Under the pieces are notes generated by a model that worked only from the letters and a program-made list of their open reading frames with translations, was not told the DNA's origin and searched no databases. From positions 620,001 through 684,000 of the forward strand of contig NC_014666.1 in NCBI RefSeq assembly GCF_000166135.1: a DNA stretch of 64,000 bases, read 5' to 3'. Position numbers and translations under genes: made by a program. Positions within the stretch are counted from its first letter, which is position 1. Each line of letters begins with the position of its first letter. Shown here piece after piece: positions 38,123 through 47,555 of this stretch. The DNA comes from Pseudofrankia inefficax. Its GTDB lineage: Bacteria > Actinomycetota > Actinomycetes > Frankiales > Frankiaceae.

Positions 38123-40564
38123 CTAGCCGGAGGCCGGGGTGCGCAGGACGACGATCGCGACATCGTCGCGCAGGTTGCCGCCGGCGAACCGGTCGGCCGC
38201 CGCCCTGACGCGGTCGGCGATGCCCTGCGCCGAGAGGCCCGCGCAGTCGACGACCGCCTCCAGCAGCCGCTGTTCGCCAAGCAGCTCCCGGCCGGCCCGG
38301 GCCTCGACCACGCCGTCGGTGTAGAGCACCAACGCGTCCCCCGAGCACAGCTCGACGTCCACCGACGGGAAGGTCACCTCGTCGTCGTCCAGGACGCCAA
38401 GCAGCGTCCCCGGCACGCCGACATACGACGCGGTCCCATCGGCGCGCAGCAGGACCGGCTGGGGGTGGCCGGCCAGGTGCAGCACGAGGTGGACCCCGCG
38501 CTGCGTCGGCTCGGCCAGGCTCGCGGTCGCCAGCGTGCAGAACCGCGGCTGGCCGTGTGGGTACGCCGTCGCCGTGTCGCGCAGCGTCCGGTTGAGATCG
38601 CCGAGGATCTGGCCGACGGGGGTGGCCTGCCCGGTGAGCAGCCGCAGCACCGCGCGGGCCACTCCGGTCACGGTGGCCGCCTCGGCGCCCTTCCCACAGA
38701 CGTCGCCGATCGCGACGGTCCAGCCGTTCGGCCCCGGCATCAGGTCGAAGAAGTCGCCGCCGACGTCGAGGCCGGCCGACTGGGCCGCCCCGTAGGCCGC
38801 CCCGAGGTCGAGCCCCGGGATCTCGGGCAGTACCGGCGGGCGCAGACCGGCCTGCAGGCCGTCGGCCAGCTCCACCTGCCGGCTGTAGAGCCGGGCGTTG
38901 TCCACCGCGAACGCGGCCCGGCGGGCCAGGTCGGCGAGCAGGTCGGCGTCGTCGGCGGTGAAGGAGCCGCCGACGTCGCGGCCGACGGCGACCATGCCCA
39001 GGACCCGGCGGCGAGCGCGCAGCACCGCCACGAGGACAGGGCCGTCCGGGGTGCTCACCTGCCGCACCGGGGTGGTGCCCGCGCCACGGACCGCGATCAT
39101 CAGCGGGCCGGTCAGATCGGTCGCGGTGTCCGACAACGCCGGCTCCGCGGCCTCCTCGGCGTGCGCGACGGCGGCCAGCGTCGGGTTGCCGTCGTCGCGG
39201 CGCAGGTACACGGCGCACCAGCGGCCCAGCCGGGGGACCGGCAGGTGGGCCAGCATCGACAGGGTGTGCTCCAGCTCAAGGCTGCCGGCGAGCAGGTCGG
39301 ACGCCTCGGCCAGGAACGACAGCATCCCGATCCGGCGCTCCTCGGCCTGGCGCATGTCGCCGCCGCCGAGCGCCAGCGCCATCCAGCGGGCCACCAGCTC
39401 GACCCGTTCGAGGTCGACCGCGCCCGGCTGGCCGAGGTAGCCCGGCTGCGTCGGGTCCGGCCAGAGCAGCACCTCCCCGAGGGTGTCCTGGGTCGGGTCG
39501 AGCGGGATCGCCACCGCCGCCCCGGCGTCGCCCAGGCCGCCCAGCGAGGCGACGACCTCGGGCCGCGGGTCGTCCTGCGACGGCCGGTGCACCAGCCCAC
39601 CGGTGACCGGCTGGGTGTCGACGAGCTGGGCGAGCAGTTCGGCGACCTCGCCCTCGGCCGTCAGCGCCCGGGCCGTCGACCGGGAGACGATCCGTGGCAC
39701 CCGAGGGACCGGCCCGGCGGGCGCCTTGTCGAGCAGCACCGGCGCCCGCCTGCCGGGGCCGCCGCCCTCGGCTCCGGTCGTGGCGGTATGGGTCGTGGCG
39801 GGGCCGGAGCCGTTCGTGCCGTGGCCGGGTGGGAACGCCGCCGGGGGCGGGGGATCGGTGGGTACCGCGGTCGGCAGGGTCGGGCCCGCGATCGGGTTGG
39901 CCGCCGGCACGGCCCCGGCTCGGGCGGCCTCGGCGCCGGTGCGCTCGCCCGATCCGGCCTGCCGCGGCGTCGACGCGGCCACGGTCGCCGTCGACGTGGG
40001 CGTGGATGTGTCGAGAGTCACATCGGTGTCAGGCCCGCTTGGGCCGTCCTGGGGGACGTTCCCGCTCCCGGTGAGCGGCTCGCCGGGCTCGTCCGGTGCC
40101 GGCTGGGCAGCGGCGGTAAGGCGGAACCACACGCTCTTGCCGCCGGCCCCGTGCGCCGTCCCCCAGCTGCTGGCCAGCGCGTCGACCAGGGCGAGGCCGC
40201 GGCCGTCCTCGCGTAGCCCGCCGAGCCCCGACTCGCTGAACGGGTCGTTCGCGCTGTCCGACCCGCCATTGCCCGGCCGGTGCCTGGCCGCCCCGATCCG
40301 CACCGGGTGCAGGTCACGGACCTGGATGGTCAGCTCCCCGACGGGCTCGGCGGTGACGTCGACGGTGGCCGGCGTGCCGGCGTGGACGACCACGTTCGTG
40401 ACCAGCTCGGTGACCAGGAGCAGGGCGGAGTCGAGCGTGTCCTCGTCCACGGTCCCGCGCAGCGCGGAGAGCAGAAAACGGCGAGCGGACCGGGGCGATT
40501 CCGCCGCGGGCGGCAGTGTGATGGTGTGGTGGGGTGGCCGTCCGTCCAGCCCTGCGCCGTCCAT
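38123..40564 (-). CDS. RsbW-like kinase / GAF / PP2C (SpoIIE) phosphatase, OsaC-like
   Basis: An 813-residue multidomain regulator from ATG 40564. Residues about 10-140 are an RsbW-type ATPase (LLLVTELVTNVVVHAG; DGRGLALVDALASSWG). A Pro/Ala/Thr-rich linker (about 150-290) follows. Residues about 295-570 hold one or two GAF-like sensor domains. About 590-813 is a PP2C/SpoIIE phosphatase with GLDVGGDFFDLM, AIGDVCGKG, LVLYTDGVVEAR and LRDDVAIVVL, supplying the metal-binding Asp residues. The same combination occurs in Streptomyces OsaC, which modulates SigB activity after osmotic stress. The divergent neighbour is an OsaA-like hybrid kinase and an OsaB-like regulator follows, supporting that assignment. 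The longer open frame upstream is antisense to the kinase gene. Confidence 0.88.
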   Translation of the reverse strand: MDGAGLDGRPPHHTITLPPAAESPRSARRFLLSALRGTVDEDTLDSALLLVTELVTNVVVHAGTPATVDVTAEPVGELTIQVRDLHPVRIGAARHRPGNGGSDSANDPFSESGLGGLREDGRGLALVDALASSWGTAHGAGGKSVWFRLTAAAQPAPDEPGEPLTGSGNVPQDGPSGPDTDVTLDTSTPTSTATVAASTPRQAGSGERTGAEAARAGAVPAANPIAGPTLPTAVPTDPPPPAAFPPGHGTNGSGPATTHTATTGAEGGGPGRRAPVLLDKAPAGPVPRVPRIVSRSTARALTAEGEVAELLAQLVDTQPVTGGLVHRPSQDDPRPEVVASLGGLGDAGAAVAIPLDPTQDTLGEVLLWPDPTQPGYLGQPGAVDLERVELVARWMALALGGGDMRQAEERRIGMLSFLAEASDLLAGSLELEHTLSMLAHLPVPRLGRWCAVYLRRDDGNPTLAAVAHAEEAAEPALSDTATDLTGPLMIAVRGAGTTPVRQVSTPDGPVLVAVLRARRRVLGMVAVGRDVGGSFTADDADLLADLARRAAFAVDNARLYSRQVELADGLQAGLRPPVLPEIPGLDLGAAYGAAQSAGLDVGGDFFDLMPGPNGWTVAIGDVCGKGAEAATVTGVARAVLRLLTGQATPVGQILGDLNRTLRDTATAYPHGQPRFCTLATASLAEPTQRGVHLVLHLAGHPQPVLLRADGTASYVGVPGTLLGVLDDDEVTFPSVDVELCSGDALVLYTDGVVEARAGRELLGEQRLLEAVVDCAGLSAQGIADRVRAAADRFAGGNLRDDVAIVVLRTPASG

Positions 40565-40678
40565 GTCGGTCAGTCTCTCCTGTGATGTCCCCGGTAAGGC
40601 GGATACTGGCGCCGGGTGTGACCTGCCGAGGGACGAATAGCCACCGCCGGTGTGCTGCCGTAGACCCCGAGGAGACAG

Positions 40679-43600
40679 ATGAGCCTCGACCGTGACCACG
40701 AAACGCCGGATGCGCGCCAAGATGATGGTGCCTTGCCCGGTTCGTCGACCAGCCCGAAGGCCGGCTCGGCAGTGGCCGGACACCCGGGGACTACGGACGG
40801 CGCGCAGCCGGACACCATGACGACCACCAATGGGCCGGCCCCGAACGGCGGCCCGGGCTCGAACGGGGAGCAGGTGGCGGAGGTCCCCGCGGCCGGCAAC
40901 GGTGTCGCGACGGGCCTGCTCGACCCGCCCGGGGACGGCCTGGGATCGGGCGGCGGCCCCGTCTCCGTCGACATGCTGCTGTCCGACCTGCTCGCCGGGC
41001 TCTCGGGCCTGTGCGACGGCGACTTCACCGTCCGGCTCGGGCACCGCGACGGGCTCGGCGGCGAGGTCGCCCGCCGGTTCGACGAGCTCGCGGCGACGCA
41101 GGAGCGGCACTCCCGCGAGCTGGAGCGGGTCAGCAACGTGATCCGCCGAGACGGCCGGCTGACGCAGCGGATGGACGACCTGGGCGGCCGGGACGGCTGG
41201 CGCAGCATCACCCGCTCGGTGAACTCGCTGATCGACGACCTGGCCCGCCCGACCCACGAGGTCGGCCGGGTCATCGCGGCCGTCGCCGAGGGCGACCTCT
41301 CCCAGCACATGCCGCTGGAGATCGCCGGCCAGCCGGTGCGCGGCGAGTTCCTGCGCATCGGCACGACCGTGAACACGATGGTCGACCAGCTGTCGTCGTT
41401 CGCCGACGAGGTGACCCGGGTGGCCCGCGAGGTCGGCACCGACGGCGCGCTGGGCGGCCAGGCGAACGTCAAGGGCGTCTCCGGCGTCTGGCGTGACCTG
41501 ACCGAGTCGGTGAACTCGATGGCGGGCAACCTGACCACCCAGGTCCGCAACATCGCCCTGGTCACCACCGCGGTGGCCCAGGGCGACCTGTCGCAGAAGA
41601 TCACCGTCGACGCCCAGGGCGAGATCGCCGAGCTGAAGTCGACCGTCAACACGATGGTCGACCAGCTCTCCGCGTTCGCCGACGAGGTCACCCGGGTGGC
41701 CAAGGAGGTCGGCACCGAGGGACGGCTCGGCGGTCAGGCCCAGGTCAAGGGCGTCTCGGGCGTCTGGCGGGACCTGACCGACTCGGTCAACGTCATGGCC
41801 GGCAACCTGACCACCCAGGTGCGTGGCATCGCCGAGATGGCGGCCGCCGTGCAGCGCGGCGACCTGACCCGCCAGATCACCGTCGACGCCCGCGGCGAGG
41901 TCGCGGCGCTGGCGCACACGCTGAACACGATGGTCGACCAGCTCTCGTCGTTCGCCGACGAGGTCACCCGCGTGGCCTGGGAGGTCGGTACCGAGGGCAA
42001 CCTGGGTGGCCAGGCGCACGTGCGCGGGGTCTCCGGGGTGTGGCGGGATCTGACCGAGTCGGTGAACTCGATGGCGGGCAACCTGACCGCCCAGGTCCGG
42101 AACATCGCGCTGGTCGCGAAGGCGGTGGCCGGCGGCGACCTCTCGCAGAAGATCACCGTCACGGCGCAGGGCGAGATCGCCGAGCTCAAGGAAACCCTGA
42201 ACACGATGGTCGACCAGCTCTCGTCCTTCGCCGACGAGGTGACGAGGGTCGCCCGCGAGGTGGGTACCGAGGGCAACCTCGGCGAGCAGGCGCACGTGCG
42301 CGGGGTCTCGGGGGTCTGGCGGGACCTGACCGAGTCGGTGAACTCGATGGCCGGCAACCTGACCGCCCAGGTCCGCAACATCGCGCTCGTGACGACCGCG
42401 GTCGCCAACGGCGACCTGTCCCAGAAGATCACCGTCAACGCCGAGGGTGAGATCGCCCGGCTCAAGGACACCGTCAACACGATGGTCGACCAGCTCTCGT
42501 CGTTCGCCGACGAGGTCACCCGGGTGGCCCGCGAGGTGGGCACCGAGGGCAAGCTGGGCGGCCAGGCGACGGTCACCGGGGTCGCCGGCACCTGGCGCGA
42601 CCTGACCGACAACGTCAACCAGCTCGCGTCCACGCTGACCACCCAGCTGCGGGCGATCGGCGACGTGTCCACGGCCGTGACCCGCGGTGACCTGACCCGG
42701 TCGATCTCGGTCGAGGCCGAGGGCGAGGTCGCCGAGCTCAAGGACAACATCAACCAGATGATCACCCGGCTGCGCGAGACGACCGATCTCAACGCGCAGC
42801 AGGACTGGCTGAAGTCGAACCTGGCCCGGATCGGCAGCAAGATGCAGGGCCAGCGCGACCTGTACGCGGTCTGCCAGATGATCATTTCCGAGATGACCCC
42901 GGCGGTGAACGCCCAGCAGGGCACGGTCTACCTGCTCGACTTCATCGAGGGCGACAAGCTGCGCTACGTCGCCGGCTACGGCTCGGTGCCCCGGCGGCGC
43001 TCGGACGGCACGTTCCTGTTCGGCGAGGGCCTGATCGGCCAGGCGGCGGTCGAGAAGACCCGGATCCGGGTCGAGAAGGTGCCGCCGGGCTACCTGACGA
43101 TCCGCAGCGGCCTGGGCAGCGCGCCGCCGAGCGACCTGGTCGTCGTGCCGGTGCTGTTCGAGAACCAGGTGCTCGGCGTGATCGAGCTGGCCAGCTTCAC
43201 GCCGTTCTCCGACCTGCACCTGACGCTGGTCGACCAGCTCGTCGACACCATCGGCGTCGTGCTCAACACGATCATGGCGAACGCCCGGACGGAGGAGCTG
43301 CTGGCCCAGTCGCAGCGCCTCACCCAGGAGCTGCGCAGCCAGTCGGTCGAGCTGCAGCGCACCAACGCGGAGCTGGAGGAGAAGGCCCAGCTCCTGGAGG
43401 AGAAGAACACCGAGATCGAGCAGGCCCGCACCGGCCTGGAGGAGAAGGCCGAGCAGCTGGCCCTGTCCTCGCAGTACAAGACCGAGTTCCTGGCCAACAT
43501 GAGCCACGAGCTGCGGACCCCGCTGAACAGCCTGCTGATCCTGGCGAAGCTGCTGGCCGACAACCAGGACGACAACCTGACCTACCAGCAGATCGAGTTC

Positions 43601-44956
43601 GCCAGGACGATCCACTCGTCCGGCTCCGAGCTGCTCATGCTGATCAACGACATCCTCGACCTGTCGAAGGTCGAGGCCGGCAAGATGGACGTCGAGGCGA
43701 CGGCCGTGGGCACCGCGGCCATGTGCGACGCCCTCGCCCAGGCGGTCCGGCCGGTGGCCGAGGTGAAGGGCCTCACGTTCGAGGTCCAGGTCGCGGACGA
43801 CGTGCCGGCCGAGTTCGTCACCGACGAGCAGCGCATCCAGCAGGTGCTGCGCAACCTGCTGTCGAACGCGGTGAAGTTCACCGACTCCGGCACCGTGCGC
43901 CTCGACGTCACGGTCGCCTCGTCCGACGGCCCGTTCATCGTGCCGAGCCTGCGCTCGGCGCCGACGGTGCTGTCGTTCGCCGTCTCCGACACCGGCATCG
44001 GGATCGCGACGGACAAGCTGCGCATGATCTTCGAGGCCTTCCAGCAGGCGGACGGGACGACGTCACGGCGCTACGGCGGCACCGGCCTCGGCCTGTCGAT
44101 CAGCAAGGAGATCGCCCGGCTGCTGGGCGGCTCGATCGCGGTCTCCAGCGTGCTGGGCCAGGGCAGCACGTTCACCCTGTACGTCCCGTCCGTGATGCCC
44201 GCCGACCAGCCGTTCTACGGACCGATCCCCGGCGAGCCGGACGACGTGCTGATCATCATCGGCGGTGACGGGGCGCTGTCCACCGCGGGTGTGCCCTACG
44301 GGTCACCCCTCCAGGCTCTCGGCAGCGGCACCGGTGGCGATCCGTGGATCGCGGACCCGGCGCAGGCCGCGCCGTTCACGGGGTCCGCGCCGGTGGCGGC
44401 GCCCGCTGGGACGCCGGAGCTGGGCGCGCCATGGCACCCGACCGGCGACCTGGTCGGCGCGGGCGCCAGCCGGCCCAAGCTCGAGTCCTCGATACCGGAG
44501 CCGGTCGGCACGCCGTTCCTGACCGAGACCTCGCGGCCGCGCCGGGAGCTCGGCCCCGACGAGGTCGACCCGCTGCAGGGCGCGACGGTGCTGGTCGTCG
44601 ACGACGACGTCCGCAACGTGTTCGCGCTCACCAGCGCGCTGGAGATGTTCGGCATGCGGGTGCAGTACGCGGACAACGGGCACGACGCCATCAGACTGGT
44701 GCAGCAGGCGTCGGTCGCGATCAGACTGGTGCTGATGGACGTGATGCTGCCCGGCATGGATGGCAACGAGACGACGTCGACCATCCGCGCGATGCCGGCG
44801 TTCGCCGACCTGCCGATTCTGGTGCTGACCGCGAAGGCGATGCCGGGCGATCGGGAGAAGAGCATCTCGGCCGGCGCGAGCGACTACATCACGAAGCCGG
44901 TGGACCTCGACCATCTTCTCTCGGTCATGCGTTCCCACATGTCGGACCGTCCCTAG
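40679..44956 (+). CDS. six-HAMP hybrid sensor histidine kinase, OsaA-like
   Basis: A 1425-residue cytoplasmic hybrid kinase (ATG 40679, SD GAGGAG). There are no membrane segments. After a disordered N-terminus, residues about 95-705 form a HAMP array: six HAMP units marked by GDL motifs, alternating with near-identical segments ([19 protein letters not shown]), with a period of about 92 residues. A GAF domain (about 730-870), a coiled coil, HisKA (NMSHELRTP, His943), HATPase_c and a receiver domain with phospho-acceptor Asp1354 follow. Poly-HAMP hybrid kinases of this type include Streptomyces OsaA. A separate response regulator lies 238 bp downstream, so phosphotransfer may run from Asp1354 through a phosphotransfer protein not present here, or directly from His943. 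Confidence 0.93.
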   Translation: MSLDRDHETPDARQDDGALPGSSTSPKAGSAVAGHPGTTDGAQPDTMTTTNGPAPNGGPGSNGEQVAEVPAAGNGVATGLLDPPGDGLGSGGGPVSVDMLLSDLLAGLSGLCDGDFTVRLGHRDGLGGEVARRFDELAATQERHSRELERVSNVIRRDGRLTQRMDDLGGRDGWRSITRSVNSLIDDLARPTHEVGRVIAAVAEGDLSQHMPLEIAGQPVRGEFLRIGTTVNTMVDQLSSFADEVTRVAREVGTDGALGGQANVKGVSGVWRDLTESVNSMAGNLTTQVRNIALVTTAVAQGDLSQKITVDAQGEIAELKSTVNTMVDQLSAFADEVTRVAKEVGTEGRLGGQAQVKGVSGVWRDLTDSVNVMAGNLTTQVRGIAEMAAAVQRGDLTRQITVDARGEVAALAHTLNTMVDQLSSFADEVTRVAWEVGTEGNLGGQAHVRGVSGVWRDLTESVNSMAGNLTAQVRNIALVAKAVAGGDLSQKITVTAQGEIAELKETLNTMVDQLSSFADEVTRVAREVGTEGNLGEQAHVRGVSGVWRDLTESVNSMAGNLTAQVRNIALVTTAVANGDLSQKITVNAEGEIARLKDTVNTMVDQLSSFADEVTRVAREVGTEGKLGGQATVTGVAGTWRDLTDNVNQLASTLTTQLRAIGDVSTAVTRGDLTRSISVEAEGEVAELKDNINQMITRLRETTDLNAQQDWLKSNLARIGSKMQGQRDLYAVCQMIISEMTPAVNAQQGTVYLLDFIEGDKLRYVAGYGSVPRRRSDGTFLFGEGLIGQAAVEKTRIRVEKVPPGYLTIRSGLGSAPPSDLVVVPVLFENQVLGVIELASFTPFSDLHLTLVDQLVDTIGVVLNTIMANARTEELLAQSQRLTQELRSQSVELQRTNAELEEKAQLLEEKNTEIEQARTGLEEKAEQLALSSQYKTEFLANMSHELRTPLNSLLILAKLLADNQDDNLTYQQIEFARTIHSSGSELLMLINDILDLSKVEAGKMDVEATAVGTAAMCDALAQAVRPVAEVKGLTFEVQVADDVPAEFVTDEQRIQQVLRNLLSNAVKFTDSGTVRLDVTVASSDGPFIVPSLRSAPTVLSFAVSDTGIGIATDKLRMIFEAFQQADGTTSRRYGGTGLGLSISKEIARLLGGSIAVSSVLGQGSTFTLYVPSVMPADQPFYGPIPGEPDDVLIIIGGDGALSTAGVPYGSPLQALGSGTGGDPWIADPAQAAPFTGSAPVAAPAGTPELGAPWHPTGDLVGAGASRPKLESSIPEPVGTPFLTETSRPRRELGPDEVDPLQGATVLVVDDDVRNVFALTSALEMFGMRVQYADNGHDAIRLVQQASVAIRLVLMDVMLPGMDGNETTSTIRAMPAFADLPILVLTAKAMPGDREKSISAGASDYITKPVDLDHLLSVMRSHMSDRP
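41280..42790 (+). repeat. 276-bp coding repeats (HAMP array)
   Basis: About five and a half tandem copies of a 276-bp unit with high DNA identity inside the kinase gene. Such identity allows unit gain or loss by recombination, so copy number may vary between strains and short-read assemblies may collapse it. Confidence 0.85.
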
Positions 44957-45146
44957 ACGGGCGAATCCGTACAAATCGCCTAGGTTTGCTGTCGTTGGCC
45001 GACGTGGGCGCTGCCGGCTGGTGAGGTTTGTGAGGGGGCGGTGGTGACCGGTTGGCGGCGATCGGCGATGGTTGGTGTGTCGGCGGCCGGTGGCGGACGA
45101 TCCTGGCGACCTCATGACACGCGGCTGATACGACGGTGAACACAAA

Positions 45147-45174
45147 CTGGCGAACATGACCTGGCGAACATGAC
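45147..45174 (+). repeat. 14-bp tandem repeat before the response regulator
   Basis: CTGGCGAACATGAC occurs twice head to tail, directly before the SD (AAGGAGGAGG) of the response regulator gene. It could be a regulator site or a slippage duplication. The rest of 44957-45194 shows nothing recognisable. Confidence 0.6.
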
Positions 45175-45194
45175 CTGAAGGAGGAGGACGGCGG

Positions 45195-45836
45195 GTGACC
45201 GAGCGGACCGGCGGTCCTGTCGACCCAGGAGGCGGGCCGAGCACGGAACGGCCGCGGAGCAAGATCCTGTTGGTTGACGACCGGCCCGACAACCTGATGG
45301 CGCTGGAGGCGATCCTCGCGTCGCTGGACCAGGAGCTCGTCACCGCCTCCTCTGGCGAGGAGGCGCTCAAGCGGCTGCTCGTCGACGACTTCGCGGTGAT
45401 CCTGCTCGACGTCCAGATGCCCGGCATGGACGGCTTCGAGACGGCCCACCGGATCAAGCAGCGCGGCCGGACCAGGGATACCCCGATCATCTTCCTCACG
45501 GCGATCGACCGCGAGCCGCATCATGCCTTCCGCGGCTACGCCGTCGGCGCCGTCGACTACATCGCCAAGCCGTTCGACCCGTGGCTGCTGCGGGCGAAGG
45601 TGAGCGTCTTCGTCGAGCTGTTCGAGAAGAACGAACGGCTCGGCGAACTCGTCCACCAGCGCGGCCAGGATTTCGACCTGATGACCGAGGTCGCCGAACG
45701 GCTGATCGCGTTGGACGTGCTGCTGGAGGGCGCCCGGGACGCCTCGCCCGAAGAGATCATCGCCGCCGCCGGCGCCGAGGTCCGCGGCCTCGTCGCCCGC
45801 ATGAGCCCCTTCGCCCGCTCCACCCCGACCACCTGA
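45195..45836 (+). CDS. response regulator with coiled-coil tail, OsaB-like
   Basis: A 213-residue protein (GTG 45195, SD AAGGAGGAGG). The receiver domain covers about residues 20-140: KILLVDDRPDN acidic pocket, phospho-acceptor Asp72 in LLDVQMPGMDG, FLTAID, and IAKPF with the switch Lys. The remaining 70 residues are helical/coiled coil with no DNA-binding domain, as in Streptomyces OsaB. It is in the same orientation as the hybrid kinase upstream and probably forms its output. Output is likely by protein-protein contact. It ends just before a large palindrome. Confidence 0.9.
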   Translation: MTERTGGPVDPGGGPSTERPRSKILLVDDRPDNLMALEAILASLDQELVTASSGEEALKRLLVDDFAVILLDVQMPGMDGFETAHRIKQRGRTRDTPIIFLTAIDREPHHAFRGYAVGAVDYIAKPFDPWLLRAKVSVFVELFEKNERLGELVHQRGQDFDLMTEVAERLIALDVLLEGARDASPEEIIAAAGAEVRGLVARMSPFARSTPTT

Positions 45837-45877
45837 CCCGACTGGCCCGGCGCCCCGCGGCGCTTCGTCGCGCTCAA

Positions 45878-45950
45878 GATCGCTACTTCGGCCCTCTGGT
45901 GGTCGTAAAACCGGCCTGATGACGACCACCAGAGGGTCAGATCGGCGATC
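45878..45950. repeat. dispersed palindromic element, copy A
   Basis: Perfect 15-bp arms (CCCTCTGGTGGTCGT at 45892-45906 and its complement at 45922-45936) around a 15-nt loop, with outer GATCGC/GCGATC ends. It lies between convergent genes, so it can serve as a bidirectional terminator. It shares its layout with the element at 47365-47439. Confidence 0.75.
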
Positions 45951-45993
45951 ACGGGCGGCGGTCCGGTGCGGGAAGGCTGGCCGCGCGGTGTCG

Positions 45994-46425
45994 TCAGGAG
46001 CGGACGAGGCGGGCGATGGCGGCGCTCGCTTCGCGCAGTTTCGCCTCGGCGACCGGCCCGCCCTCGGCGGCGGCGTCCGCGACGCAGTGGCCCAGGTGGT
46101 CCTCCAGCAGGCCCAGGGCCACGGACTGCAGGGCGCGGGTCACCGCGGCTACCTGGGTCAGGATGTCGATGCAGTACTTGTCATCGGACACCATCCGCTG
46201 CAGCCCGCGGACCTGGCCCTCGACCCGGCGCAGCCGGGCCAGGTAGTCCTCCCGGTGGTGGCTGTAGCCATGCGGGGGCGCCGGTTCCGCGACGGCTGAC
46301 GTCGCGCCGGCGGCTGGGTCCGCGCCGGGACCGGGCTCCGTGCTGGCGACTGGGTTCTGGCCGGTAGGTGGGTTCCGACCAGCGGTTGGGTCCACCTCGC
46401 CGCCCGTGCGCGGGCTCGTCGACAT
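45994..46425 (-). CDS. csoR: CsoR-family copper-sensing repressor
   Basis: A 143-residue protein. A 55-residue disordered N-terminus precedes the CsoR/DUF156 four-helix domain. The Cu(I) ligands Cys85, His110 and Cys114 keep the 25 and 4 residue spacing of Mycobacterium CsoR (Cys36-His61-Cys65), so a copper sensor rather than an RcnR or formaldehyde FrmR type is likely. A candidate operator (GTAC-CCCCCGAGA-GTAC) is just upstream, suggesting autoregulation. No copper ATPase or chaperone gene is adjacent; the neighbour is an amidohydrolase. The short form starting later in the open frame cannot be excluded. Confidence 0.9.
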   Translation of the reverse strand: MSTSPRTGGEVDPTAGRNPPTGQNPVASTEPGPGADPAAGATSAVAEPAPPHGYSHHREDYLARLRRVEGQVRGLQRMVSDDKYCIDILTQVAAVTRALQSVALGLLEDHLGHCVADAAAEGGPVAEAKLREASAAIARLVRS

Positions 46426-46494
46426 GCCACACCCCGTCCCGATGCCCGTGAGTACCCCCCGAGAGTACGCAGGGACCTCGGAACGGGGTGTGGC
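46426..46494. promoter_or_regulatory. CsoR operator candidate inside a 12-bp inverted repeat
   Basis: Outer arms GCCACACCCCGT (46426-46437) and ACGGGGTGTGGC (46483-46494) are exact complements. Between them GTACCCCCCGAGAGTAC (46452-46468) has the GTAC ends and C tract typical of CsoR operators. The left arm abuts the csoR start codon. The outer stem could also terminate the preceding amidohydrolase gene. Confidence 0.55.
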
Positions 46495-46548
46495 ACACAG
46501 CCGCCGACCGGGGCCGTAGCGTGCCGCGCTCCTCCCGGCCCGGAGAGG

Positions 46549-47298
46549 TCAGGCGTTGACCGGCGCGCCGACGGACGCCAGCAGGGCGTCCGAGGTCGCG
46601 ACGGCGCCGAACACGCCACCCTGCATCTTGACCATGTTCAGGGCGGCCAGGTAGTTGCCGTAGTCGGTCGCGCCGGTGCAGTCGGACAGCAGCAGGCACT
46701 CGTAGCCGCGGTCGTTCGCGTCCCGCATCGTGGTGTGCACGCAGACGTCGGTGGTGATGCCGGTGAGGATGATGTGCGTGATCCCGGCCCGGTTCAGCAC
46801 GAGGTTGAGGTCGGTCGCGTAGAAGGAGCCCTTGCCCGGCTTGTCGATGACGACCTCGCCCGGCAGCGGCGCGACCTCGTCGACGATCTCCCAGCCGGGC
46901 TCGCCGCGGGTGAGGATCCGGCCCTGCGGGCCCTCGTCGCCGATGCCGGCGCCGATGTTCTTCGAGCGCCACAGCTTGTTCGGCGGGCAGTCGGACAGGT
47001 CAGGCCGGTGGCCCTCGCGGGTGTGGATGATGAAGAAGCCGAGCGGGCGCAGCGCCTCGAGCAGCCGCGCGGTCGGGGCGAGCCCGGCCCGGGTGAGCTC
47101 CAGGTCGTAGCCCATCGCGTCGACGTAGCCGCCCTTGCCGCAGAAGTCGACCTGCCAGTCGATGTTGATGACGGCGGTCGTCGCGGCGGTGAACGTGCCG
47201 TTGTACGGCCAGGCGTAGGGCTCAGCGTCCACCGTGCCGAACACAGCTGGCCCGTTCGTGGCCCCCGATGTCGCAGTCGCGGTCTCGGTGTCGGTCAT
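46549..47298 (-). CDS. isochorismatase-fold cysteine amidohydrolase
   Basis: A 249-residue hydrolase (ATG 47298, SD GAAAGGA). The Asp-Lys-Cys triad of the cysteine hydrolase superfamily is present: Asp47 (INIDWQVDF), Lys153 ([10 protein letters not shown]) and Cys186 ([14 protein letters not shown]), with the cis-peptide region before the Cys. Length and the long N-terminus resemble biuret hydrolase and ureidoacrylate/triuret-type amidases more than isochorismatase. It sits on the same strand downstream of a BMP-type importer for nucleoside-like or small nitrogenous compounds, so it may hydrolyse an imported amide. Substrate assignment is inference. Confidence 0.85.
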   Translation of the reverse strand: MTDTETATATSGATNGPAVFGTVDAEPYAWPYNGTFTAATTAVINIDWQVDFCGKGGYVDAMGYDLELTRAGLAPTARLLEALRPLGFFIIHTREGHRPDLSDCPPNKLWRSKNIGAGIGDEGPQGRILTRGEPGWEIVDEVAPLPGEVVIDKPGKGSFYATDLNLVLNRAGITHIILTGITTDVCVHTTMRDANDRGYECLLLSDCTGATDYGNYLAALNMVKMQGGVFGAVATSDALLASVGAPVNA

Positions 47299-47364
47299 CG
47301 TGGTCCTTTCGCTGGCCCGGCGCTCGCCGGCGGAGATCAGGTCAGCCGAGGCGCCGGATGGGAG

Positions 47365-47439
47365 TGATCGCCGTTTTCATCCTCAAGTGGTCGTGAATCG
47401 GGTCTTCTCGCGACCATTCGAGGGCCAAAACGGCGATCA
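47365..47439. repeat. dispersed palindromic element, copy B
   Basis: Outer 13-bp perfect arms (TGATCGCCGTTTT and AAAACGGCGATCA), inner arms CCTCAAGTGGTCG / CGACCATTCGAGG with two wobble-type mismatches and a central loop. It has the same outer and inner order as copy A. It lies between the binding-protein gene and the amidohydrolase gene. Confidence 0.75.
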
Positions 47440-47555
47440 GGTTTGGGGTCGGAGCGGGCGGCCGGTCGGCCCGCGCCGTCCGGTCCCTGCGTGGGACGGC
47501 GACGGCGCGGGCCAGCGGGCGGATCAGGGCAGCCGGGTGGTGGGACCCGGTGGGA

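Noticed and set aside
41280-42790. Large tandem repeats that might be a mobile or satellite array
   Set aside because: They are in-frame HAMP units of one kinase gene.
40565-43615. N-terminal extension of the PP2C phosphatase frame across the kinase gene
   Set aside because: This part is the exact antisense of the HAMP repeats. The real start is ATG 40564 just before the RsbW-like domain.
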